A DNA stretch of 64,000 nucleotides, taken from assembly GCF_900111935.1 (NCBI RefSeq), contig NZ_FOYN01000002.1, forward strand, positions 558,001-622,000. The letters are read 5' to 3'. The first letter of the stretch is position 1, and each line of letters starts with the position of its first letter. This document shows positions 44,103 through 51,265 of this stretch, one piece after another. The stretch comes from Halorubrum sodomense (lineage in GTDB: Archaea > Halobacteriota > Halobacteria > Halobacteriales > Haloferacaceae). The position numbers and the translations under genes were made by a program. The notes under the pieces were generated by a model, which worked only from the letters and a program-made list of their open reading frames with translations, ran no database searches and was not told the origin of the DNA.

Positions 44103-45118
44103 GCCCCGCGGTCGACCGCGACGTCGTCGTGGTCGGGTGCGGGCCCGCCGGCTGCGCCGCCGCGGTGTTCGCGGCGCGCGACGGGCTCGACGTCGCCGTC
44201 TTCGACCGCGGCCGGTCGTCGCTCGCCCGGTGCGCGCACCTGGAGAACTACCCCGGGTTCCCGGCGGGCGTCGACGCCGAGACGCTCTCAGCCCTCATGC
44301 GCGCGCAGGCCGAGCGGGCGGGCTGCGCGGTCGTCGACGACCTCGTCGAGTCCGTCGAGCGCGCGGGCGACGGCCCCGACGAGGCCGCCGGTGACGCCGA
44401 GTCGTCTGCGTCTCCCGACGCCGACGGACCGCGCTTCGTCGTCACGCCGCAGACGGGCGATCCGGTCGCCGCCCGCCGAGTGGTCGCGGCGACGCGCTAC
44501 GACGGCGAGTACCTCCGCGGACTCGACGGCGACGACGCGATGTTCGAGGTCCACGACCACGGCGGCGAGACGCACGAGGGATTCGACCGGGAGTACGCCG
44601 ACCGCGACGGCGGGACGCCGGTCGACGGGCTGTACGTCGCCTCCCCCTCGGACGCCGACCGGCAGGCGGTCACGGCGGCGGGCAGAGGCGCTCGGGTCGG
44701 TAAGCGGGTCGTCGCCGACGCCCGGATCGACGACGGCTGGTGGCCCGAGCCGGCCGAGGGCGTCGACTGGGTCCGCCGGGAGGCGGAGCTCGACGACGAG
44801 TGGGCCGACCGCGACCGCTGGGTCGAGTGGTTCGACGAGACCCACGCCGACGGGCCGGTCGACCCCGACTCGGAGCGGTTCGCGCGCGTCCGCGAGGCCG
44901 CGGTCGACGACGCGCTGTCGGCGTACGTCGAGGTCGACGAGGAGGCGGCCCGCGCCGCCGCCGGCCACCGCGCGCTCGCCGAGCGCCTCGACCCCGAGGC
45001 GGTGGTCGACGCCCACGGGACCGACGCCCTGCTCGACGCGATGGACGACGAGGCGATCGCGGCGCACGTCGCGGAGGACGACCCGAACGCCGAGCGAGCC
45101 GAGGCGGAGTCGCCATGA
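44099..45118 (+). CDS. Thioredoxin-reductase-like FAD oxidoreductase in the iron operon
   Basis: A 339-residue flavoprotein. The FAD-binding Rossmann motif is VVVVGCGPAGCAAAVFAARD (residues about 9-28), with FDRG for the ribose end and ARCAHLENYPGFPAGVDAET like thioredoxin reductases. The redox CxxC pair of true thioredoxin reductases is missing, and the NADPH domain is poorly conserved. The C-terminal 120 residues are acidic and helical. Sitting between the binding protein and the permease with ATGA overlaps on both sides, it probably reduces or releases iron from the imported complex; this is inference from context. Confidence 0.75.
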   Translation: MSPAVDRDVVVVGCGPAGCAAAVFAARDGLDVAVFDRGRSSLARCAHLENYPGFPAGVDAETLSALMRAQAERAGCAVVDDLVESVERAGDGPDEAAGDAESSASPDADGPRFVVTPQTGDPVAARRVVAATRYDGEYLRGLDGDDAMFEVHDHGGETHEGFDREYADRDGGTPVDGLYVASPSDADRQAVTAAGRGARVGKRVVADARIDDGWWPEPAEGVDWVRREAELDDEWADRDRWVEWFDETHADGPVDPDSERFARVREAAVDDALSAYVEVDEEAARAAAGHRALAERLDPEAVVDAHGTDALLDAMDDEAIAAHVAEDDPNAERAEAESP

Positions 45119-46329
45119 GCGACGGGGAGGCGAGGACCGACGGCGGCTCCGTCGCCGACGGCGAGGGCCGGACGGTCGGCGGCGGGTCCTCCGGGCGACC
45201 GGTCGAGGGGAACCGGCTCGGGTGGCTGTTCGAGCCTCGACTCGCGACGGTCGTCGCGGGGAGCCTCGCCCTGGTCGCCGTCGCGGGGCTCGTCCAGGTG
45301 AGCTACGGGGCGTACTCGATGACGGTCGGGCAGGCGTGGCGGGCCGTGCTCGACCCCGCCGTCCTGCTCGACCCGCGGTGGCTGCTCAACTTCCTCCTCG
45401 GCGAGGGGCTGATGCGGACGGTCACGGGGTTTCAGGGGGAGCTGCCGGAGCTCGCGCGCGAGACGCTCGTCGTCTGGACCATCCGCCTGCCGCGGGTCCT
45501 CGTCGCCGTCGTCGTCGGGGCCAACCTCGCCGTCTCCGGCGCCATCTTCCAGGCGGTGACGCGGAACGAGCTCGCGAGCCCGTTCATCCTCGGCGTCTCC
45601 TCCGGGGCCGGGCTGATGATCCTGCTCACGCTCGTCGTGTTCGGCGGGTTAACGGCGTTCTTGCCGCTGATCGCGGCGCTGGGCGGGTCGGTCGCGTTCC
45701 TGGTCGTCTACGCCATCGCGTGGAAGAACGGGACGAGCCCCGTGCGGCTCGTGCTCGCGGGCGTGATCGTCGGGACGGTCTTCAACAGCCTCCAGACGGG
45801 GCTGTTCTTCTTCGCCAACGACATCGGTGTCGTCCAGTCGGCGATCCAGTGGACCACCGGCTCGCTGACCGGGACCGACTGGGAGCAGGTCCGGATGGCG
45901 CTCCCGTGGACGCTCGCGGCGGTCGCGCTGTCGCTCGCGGGGTCGCGGCAGCTGAACCTCCTCCTCCTCGGGGAGCGGACGGCGAAGTCGCTGGGGATGT
46001 CGATCGAGAAGGTTCGGTTCGCGCTCTCCGGCGTCGCCGTGCTGGCGGCGGCCGCCAGCATCGCGGTGGCGGGGATCGTGAGCTTCGTGGGCCTCATCGT
46101 CCCCCACGTGGTGCGGAACCTCGTCGGCAGCGACTACAAGCGGGTGGTCGTCGGCTGCCTGTTCGTCGGCCCGGCGCTGATGGTCGGCGCCGACGTCGGC
46201 GCGCGCCTCGGGATGAGCGTGCTCACGGGCGCCGACGCGCAGGTCCCGGTGGGGATCGTCACCGGGCTTGTCGGCGGGCCGTACTTCCTGTACCTGATGC
46301 GGCGGCGGCAGAATATGGGTGACCTCTGA
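45115..46329 (+). CDS. FecCD-type iron-complex ABC permease
   Basis: A 404-residue permease. About 38 polar residues precede ten or so membrane helices. Family signatures include RLPRVLVAVVVGANLAVSGA (about residues 124-143), the FQAVTRNELASPFILGVSSG block, and the coupling-helix region GERTAKSLGMSIEKVR with VGLIVPHVVRNLVGSDYKR. The dimer forms the channel for siderophore- or haem-bound iron across the membrane. The ATG overlaps the previous stop, and the ATPase gene begins directly after the stop. Confidence 0.92.
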   Translation: MSDGEARTDGGSVADGEGRTVGGGSSGRPVEGNRLGWLFEPRLATVVAGSLALVAVAGLVQVSYGAYSMTVGQAWRAVLDPAVLLDPRWLLNFLLGEGLMRTVTGFQGELPELARETLVVWTIRLPRVLVAVVVGANLAVSGAIFQAVTRNELASPFILGVSSGAGLMILLTLVVFGGLTAFLPLIAALGGSVAFLVVYAIAWKNGTSPVRLVLAGVIVGTVFNSLQTGLFFFANDIGVVQSAIQWTTGSLTGTDWEQVRMALPWTLAAVALSLAGSRQLNLLLLGERTAKSLGMSIEKVRFALSGVAVLAAAASIAVAGIVSFVGLIVPHVVRNLVGSDYKRVVVGCLFVGPALMVGADVGARLGMSVLTGADAQVPVGIVTGLVGGPYFLYLMRRRQNMGDL

Positions 46330-47259
46330 ATGACCATCTTCCGCGCGAACGCGACGGAGTCGGAGGAATCGAGCGGCGCGACCGAACCGGCGGCTGACGG
46401 CCCGGGCGACGCGGCCGAACCGAGCGGCGCAGACGGGGCGGACGGTCCGGGCGGCCCGGCGGCCGACGCCAGCGACCTCGACGCCGAGGACCTCGTGTTG
46501 GGGTACCCGACGGCGCCCGAGCCGGTGATCGACGGCGAGTCGATCGCCGCCGAGCCGGGCGCGGTGACGGCGCTTGTCGGGCCGAACGGCTCCGGGAAGA
46601 GCACCCTGCTGAAGGGGCTCGCGAACCAGATATCTCCCGAGGACGGCTCGGTGCTGCTCGACGGGCGCGACGTTCACTCGATGGACACGAAGGCGCTCGC
46701 GAAGCGGCTCGGCCTGCTCTCGCAGGAGAGTACGTCGCCGGACAGCATCACCGTCGAGGACCTCGTGTACCACGGCCGCTACCCGCACCGTGGGTTCTTC
46801 GAGCGGACGACCGCCGAGGACGCCCGGGCGGTCGAGCGCGCGATCGATCTGGCGGGCTGCGGTCACCTGCGCGACCGCGAGGTCGGGAGCCTCAGCGGCG
46901 GGCAGAAGCAGCTGGCGTGGATCGCGATGGTCTTAGCGCAGGACACGGACGTGCTCCTCTTAGACGAGCCGACGACGTTCCTCGACCTCCACCACCAGAT
47001 GGAGGTGACCGAGATCATCGAGACGCTCCGCGACGAGAGCGAGGTCACCGTCGTCGTGGTCCTCCACGACATCGAGCAGGCCGCGCGGCTCGCCGACCGC
47101 GTGGTCGCGCTCGCGGACGGCGAGGTCCGGGCCCGCGGCCCGCCCGAGGAGGTCGTCACCGAGGAGCTGCTCTCCGAGGTGTTCCGCGTCGACGCCGATG
47201 TCGTCGCCACCGACCGCGGCCCGCGGGTCACGCCGATCCGCGCGCGCCACGAGGAGTGA
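46330..47259 (+). CDS. Iron-complex ABC transporter ATPase
   Basis: A 309-residue FecE-type ATPase. An N-terminal acidic Ala/Gly-rich extension of about 50 residues precedes the nucleotide-binding domain: Walker A GPNGSGKSTLLKGL, the Q-loop in LGLLSQES, the signature LSGGQKQLAWIAMVLAQD, Walker B VLLLDEPTTFLD and the H-loop VVVLHDIEQA. It powers the permease encoded immediately upstream, with no spacing between stop and ATG. It is the last gene of iron operon 1, and the second operon's iron boxes begin 32 bases downstream. Confidence 0.93.
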   Translation: MTIFRANATESEESSGATEPAADGPGDAAEPSGADGADGPGGPAADASDLDAEDLVLGYPTAPEPVIDGESIAAEPGAVTALVGPNGSGKSTLLKGLANQISPEDGSVLLDGRDVHSMDTKALAKRLGLLSQESTSPDSITVEDLVYHGRYPHRGFFERTTAEDARAVERAIDLAGCGHLRDREVGSLSGGQKQLAWIAMVLAQDTDVLLLDEPTTFLDLHHQMEVTEIIETLRDESEVTVVVVLHDIEQAARLADRVVALADGEVRARGPPEEVVTEELLSEVFRVDADVVATDRGPRVTPIRARHEE

Positions 47260-47291
47260 CCGGCCCGCGGGGGCCGGCGTGTCAATTAATT

Positions 47292-47341
47292 TTAGGTCGG
47301 CCTAAAGATCGGAACGATTAACTTGGTTTAGGGGGGCCTAA
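47292..47341 (+). promoter_or_regulatory. Paired iron-repressor (DtxR-type) boxes around the TATA box, operon 2
   Basis: TTAGGTCGGCCTAA (47292-47305) and TTAGGGGGGCCTAA (47328-47341), again 36 bases apart as in operon 1. A TATA-like GATTAACT lies between them and the ATG follows at 47346. The identical geometry implies the same repressor and the same helical phasing. Confidence 0.75.
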
Positions 47342-47345
47342 AAGT

Positions 47346-48590
47346 ATGCCCAGCAAGGACGCGGTACCCGAGGAATCGACCCGCAGAGCGTTCGCGAAGT
47401 ACGGCGGTACGGTCGCTCTCGGCGGCCTGCTCACCGGGTGTACCGGCGGCGACGCGAGGAACGACCCGTCCGGTTCCGACGGCGACGGAGGGAGCTCGAC
47501 CGACGGCGAGGCCGGCGACTCGGACGCCTCCGCGACGGACGACACCGACGACGGGAGCTACACGGCGTCCATCTCGCCCGTGGGCGAGGTGACGTTCGAG
47601 TCGCCCCCCGAGACGGTGTTCACCCGGCTCACCCACCACGCGGGGATGGCGTTCGCGCTGGGCCGCGGGGACGACGTCACCGCCCTCCACGCGCCCGACT
47701 ACTACGACGGCCTCTGGAACCAGTTCGTCGAGCGGCTCCCCGGCGTCTCGCTCGACTGGTCGGGGCTCTACTCCTCGTGGCAGCCCGACAAGGAGCAGCT
47801 GTACGCGCTCGACAGCGACCTCCACCTCGCGGACCCGGCGTGGATCACCCGACAGGACGCGTGGAGTCGCGAGGACATCGACGAGATCGCCGAGCGCGTC
47901 TCGCCGTGGTTCGGCAACTCGCTCTCCGACCGCCACCAGGAGCCGACGGGCGAGTGGGCCGACGGGTACCAGTACTACGGCCTCTGGGAGCAGTTCGAGA
48001 TCGTCGCCGACGCGTTCCGGGAGCGCGAGCGCTACGAGGCGCTCGCGACCGTCCGCGAGGACCTCCTCGCGACGATCGAAGAGGGGCTCCCGCCGGAGGC
48101 GGAGCGCCCGACCGCGATCATGATCGCCGCCGCCGACATCGAGGAGATCTACGCGTACACGCTGAGCAACCCCGGGTTCCTCACCTCGCACACGCGCCCC
48201 CTCGGGCCGCGCGACGCGTTCGAGGGGAGCGTCGAGTCCGGTGCCGTCGTCGACTTCGAGGCGATCCTCGAAGCCGACCCCGACGTCATCCTCTACCTCG
48301 GCGGCTTCGAGCCGGGGACCGACATGGCCGGCCGGCGGACCGCCTTCGAGGAGGACCCCGTCGGCTCGAAGGTCGCCGCGGTGAAACACGACCGCGTCCA
48401 CCCGCAGGGCGCCAGGTATCAGGGACCGATCCTCAACCTCTTCCAGCTGGAGATGACCGCGAAGCAGCTCTACCCGGACGCGTTCGGCGAGTGGCCGCGG
48501 TACGAGGAGGGCCCGTACCCGGAGATCCCGGCGGCGGAGCGGCTGTTCGACCGGCAGCGGGTCGCGGACGCCATCAACGGGGACCTGTAG
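47346..48590 (+). CDS. Second ABC substrate-binding lipoprotein for iron complexes
   Basis: A 414-residue Tat lipoprotein (STRRAFAKYGGTVALGGLLT, then GC) with an acidic linker (about residues 36-65) and a FecB-type binding domain. Shared blocks with the first binding protein are ISPVGEVTFESPPETVF, VSPWFGNSLSDRHQEP, and GARYQGPILNLFQLEMTAKQ with the ending IPAAERLFDRQRVAD. It has no permease of its own, so it probably feeds a second ligand into the permease and ATPase of operon 1. Iron boxes are in front, and two small frames follow in the same unit. Confidence 0.85.
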   Translation: MPSKDAVPEESTRRAFAKYGGTVALGGLLTGCTGGDARNDPSGSDGDGGSSTDGEAGDSDASATDDTDDGSYTASISPVGEVTFESPPETVFTRLTHHAGMAFALGRGDDVTALHAPDYYDGLWNQFVERLPGVSLDWSGLYSSWQPDKEQLYALDSDLHLADPAWITRQDAWSREDIDEIAERVSPWFGNSLSDRHQEPTGEWADGYQYYGLWEQFEIVADAFRERERYEALATVREDLLATIEEGLPPEAERPTAIMIAAADIEEIYAYTLSNPGFLTSHTRPLGPRDAFEGSVESGAVVDFEAILEADPDVILYLGGFEPGTDMAGRRTAFEEDPVGSKVAAVKHDRVHPQGARYQGPILNLFQLEMTAKQLYPDAFGEWPRYEEGPYPEIPAAERLFDRQRVADAINGDL

Positions 48591-48767
48591 ATGCGCGCCC
48601 GCGAGTGGACCGTCGCGGCGACGTACAGCGGCCCGACGGCGTACGGCATCCCGGCGCTGCCGACGTGGCGCGTCGAGCGCGGCGGGACCGACGGGATCGC
48701 GTTCGCCGCGACCGACCGCGACGAGCCCTTCATCGCCGCGGAACGGCCGGTCCGGGTACGCCGGTGA
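48591..48767 (+). CDS. Small protein (58 aa) in iron operon 2
   Basis: A 58-residue frame beginning at the base after the binding-protein stop. It encodes MRAREWTVAATYSGPTAYGI, then PALPTWRVERGGTDGIAFAA. It has no signal peptide or membrane helix and looks like a small beta-rich protein. The position directly after the stop suggests coupled translation and iron-repressed expression. No family is recognised. Confidence 0.5.
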   Translation: MRAREWTVAATYSGPTAYGIPALPTWRVERGGTDGIAFAATDRDEPFIAAERPVRVRR

Positions 48768-48910
48768 CGGGAGGTTTCACCGACCGCTCCGGCGGTTCGG
48801 GCGGGTTCGGCGGCGCCGACCGCTCGGCTCGCGCCACGGGCGCGACCCCCGACCGGTTCGCCGAGCCACACCCGGGCCCGCAGGAGACGTACCCGAGCCC
48901 GGAGGAGTGA
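48764..48910 (+). CDS. Small Gly/Ser/Pro-rich frame (48 aa) in iron operon 2
   Basis: A GTG at 48764 overlaps the previous stop by four bases (GTGA). The product is low in complexity (TGGFTDRSGGSGGFGGADRS) and ends TYPSPEE. It may be a genuine coupled microprotein or non-coding sequence with codon bias; the overlap is the only support. The next gene starts 25 bases later. Confidence 0.3.
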   Translation: MTGGFTDRSGGSGGFGGADRSARATGATPDRFAEPHPGPQETYPSPEE

Positions 48911-48935
48911 CCGGCCAGGCAATCAGGAGCGACAC

Positions 48936-50018
48936 GTGATCGGAACCACCCTGCTCGACATCGCGGACCACATCGAATCGCTCGCGAGCGAGGACGGCGA
49001 GTTCTCGCTCGTCTGCGCGCGGTACGGCGACCGCCCGGTCCCCGCTGCGGGGCTGCGGTTCGACAGCCGCGAGACCGCCCGCGCGGCGGCCCGGGCGACG
49101 GAGCAGTACCGCGACGCGCTCCGCCGGTACGACCCCGAACTCCCCTTCTACGACGTGGTCGTCAGACAGGGGTTCGTGGAGCCGCCCTCGCGGCCGACGG
49201 GGCGGGACGACGGAGCGCGGACGTCCGCTCTCGACGACGCCCCGACGCCTGTCCCCGACGATCCCGCGACGTTCGCCCCCGACGACGGCGAGGCGCCACC
49301 CGACGAGCTGACGGATCGGATCGTTGACCGCGCCGCCCACCGCCGGCCCGGCGGCGACGACGGGCCGACGGACCGCCGATCCGCGGACGAAGCCGGAGAG
49401 CGCGGACCGGCCCGCGACCGCGTCGAGTTCTGTCACGCGACGGCCGCGGCGACGTTCGAGGCGCTCTCCGCCGGCGGCCACGACCGCGTCGAGTCGGCGG
49501 TCATGGACGCGTACTTCTCGCTCGCCGAGCGCGTCTCCGACCCCGACGACCTCTGCCTCTGTCTGCTCGAAGCGATGGCGGCCGCCCTCGACCGACACCT
49601 CGATCCGACGGCGCAGGCGGCGGTGGTGGCCGACGCCGCCGAGCGTCTCCCCGACCCGCCGGAGCCGTCCGCCGCCGATCCGGTCGGCGCGGCGTTCGAC
49701 CGCCTCGCGGCCGTCGGCCTCGTCGGGGGCTACGAGCGCGTCGACGACGCGGGACCGGCCTCGAAGGCCGGGGCTCCGGACGACGACGCGACGGTCCGGG
49801 TCACCGGGTACGCGCTGTCGCCCGCCGACGGACGGGTCGCGACCCTCCCGGCCGCGCTGGAGGTGTGCCGTCGGGATTCGCGCGGGCGGATCGCCGGGAT
49901 CGCCCTCCTCGCGTCGGCCGGCGACTCGGCCGGGTCGGACTGGTGGGTCAGGGTCGATCCGAACGCTCCCTCCCTCGACGGCGGCCCGTCGACCGCGTCG
50001 GTTCCCCCGGAGAACTGA
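48936..50018 (+). CDS. Haloarchaeal protein of unknown function (DUF7551/DUF7552-like)
   Basis: A 360-residue soluble protein starting at a GTG. The N-terminal domain (residues 1-75: LLDIADHIESLASEDGEFSL, VCARYGDRPVPAAGLRFDSR, ETARAAARATEQYRDALRRY) is a compact conserved haloarchaeal domain I associate with DUF7551/DUF7552. An acidic, proline-rich linker follows (about 85-165). The C-terminal domain (about 168-345) is helical with FCHATAAATFEALSAGGHDR. Its function is unknown. The short distance from the iron operon suggests it may be co-transcribed, in which case it would share iron control. Confidence 0.65.
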   Translation: MIGTTLLDIADHIESLASEDGEFSLVCARYGDRPVPAAGLRFDSRETARAAARATEQYRDALRRYDPELPFYDVVVRQGFVEPPSRPTGRDDGARTSALDDAPTPVPDDPATFAPDDGEAPPDELTDRIVDRAAHRRPGGDDGPTDRRSADEAGERGPARDRVEFCHATAAATFEALSAGGHDRVESAVMDAYFSLAERVSDPDDLCLCLLEAMAAALDRHLDPTAQAAVVADAAERLPDPPEPSAADPVGAAFDRLAAVGLVGGYERVDDAGPASKAGAPDDDATVRVTGYALSPADGRVATLPAALEVCRRDSRGRIAGIALLASAGDSAGSDWWVRVDPNAPSLDGGPSTASVPPEN

Positions 50019-50088
50019 CCGCCGCCGTAGCGACGCGTCGCCCGCCGCGCGCTCCGATTCACCGCGACTCGGCGCCCGCGTCGCCGCC

Positions 50089-51150
50089 TTATTCCGCGTC
50101 GGATTCGATCCGGACGAGGTCGGCCTCGACGTCCTCGACGAACGCGCCCTGGCCCCCGACGGTGACCTCGCCGTCGTCCGTCTCGACGACGAGCGAGTGC
50201 TCGACCGGGAACTCGTTGTTCGTCGGCTCCACCATCCCCTGTCTCGTCTCGACGACGCGGCCGACGACCTCGGCCGGCTCGTCGCTGTCGGTCCACCGGC
50301 CGCCGACGGTCACCCGCGGCGGGTCGCCGGCGCGGAGCCGGAGGGTCGCCTGGAGGACGGTGTGTCTGAAGTCCGTGTACTCGGCCGGGAGCGGCGCCGG
50401 GTCGGCGACGGCGACCTCGGTCGCGGCGGGCCAGTAGTTACCGAGGAACGACCCGACGATCACCGGCGCGAGCTGCTCCTGTGCGAACGCGATCGCCTGT
50501 CGGTCGGTCGTCGACCGTCGGAGGAGTTCGGGCGGGGAGACGACGCCGGCCGCGGAGTCGACGGTGAGCAGCGTCGGCATCGCCTCGCTCCAGGTCCGGA
50601 CGACGTTCGCGACGCCCGACAGCGCTGGGTCGTCCGCGTCGAGGTCCGCGGGCGCGTCGGAGACGACGAGTAAGACGAGGACGCCGCGCTCGACCGCGTC
50701 GACGAGCCCCTCCTTCACCTCGGGGAGCTGCTCCGCGGTGATCGACAGCGTCACCTCCGAGTCGGCGTCCGAGAGCAGCGACCGGATCCGCTTGATCACG
50801 GTGACTCGCGATTTGATCACCTCGAACTGCTCGGCCTGCCGCTCCACGCGGGAGTACCGCTCGGCCAGTCCGGGACGCATCGCGTCCACGTCGGACCGGA
50901 GCCGGTCTATCACCTCATCGGGCGGGTTCGCGCGGATCGTCGTCGGCACGACGTGGTCGTTCACCTCGACGAAGCCGCGGTCCGCCAGCGACTCGCTCAC
51001 GCTGTAGACGTACCGCTTCGAGACGCCCGCCGCGTCGGCGACGGTGCTCGCCTTCGCCTCGCCGTGTTCGAGCAGACTGAGATAGGTGTCGACCTCCTTG
51101 TCCGAGAGCCCGAAGCGACGAAGGAGGTCGGTCAGCGTCCGGTCGTCCAT
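50089..51150 (-). CDS. TrmB-family transcriptional regulator
   Basis: A 353-residue regulator; the ATG at 51150 is supported by the TATA box CTTATAAG (51174-51181) 27 bases upstream. The N-terminal winged helix spans residues about 5-75 (LLRRFGLSDKEVDTYLSLLE, then SKRYVYSVSESLADRGFVEV). A short coiled segment and the TrmB C-terminal sugar-binding domain follow (VVRTWSEAMPTLLTVDS, and LVVETDDGEVTVGGQGAFV at the end). TrmB proteins control sugar transport and central metabolism genes. The divergent amylase and glucoamylase genes next to it are the obvious candidate targets. Confidence 0.85.
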   Translation of the reverse strand: MDDRTLTDLLRRFGLSDKEVDTYLSLLEHGEAKASTVADAAGVSKRYVYSVSESLADRGFVEVNDHVVPTTIRANPPDEVIDRLRSDVDAMRPGLAERYSRVERQAEQFEVIKSRVTVIKRIRSLLSDADSEVTLSITAEQLPEVKEGLVDAVERGVLVLLVVSDAPADLDADDPALSGVANVVRTWSEAMPTLLTVDSAAGVVSPPELLRRSTTDRQAIAFAQEQLAPVIVGSFLGNYWPAATEVAVADPAPLPAEYTDFRHTVLQATLRLRAGDPPRVTVGGRWTDSDEPAEVVGRVVETRQGMVEPTNNEFPVEHSLVVETDDGEVTVGGQGAFVEDVEADLVRIESDAE

Positions 51151-51265
51151 ACGAACGCCTCTCCCGAGCGACACTTATAAGAGTCGGTCCCGGGCGTCCT
51201 CGCCGCCCCGCGACCGGCCGGCGACATCCGGGCCGTCACCGTAGCGGGGCGACGGCGTCGACCAC

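Noticed and set aside
44391-46329. Long plus-strand frames overlapping the flavoprotein and permease genes
   Set aside because: Arg/Pro/Ser-rich out-of-frame shadows of genes with clear FAD and FecCD motifs.
48936-50673. Overlapping Arg/Ser-rich frames across the DUF7551-like and TrmB genes
   Set aside because: Composition typical of wrong-frame GC-rich sequence; the acidic frames carry conserved motifs.
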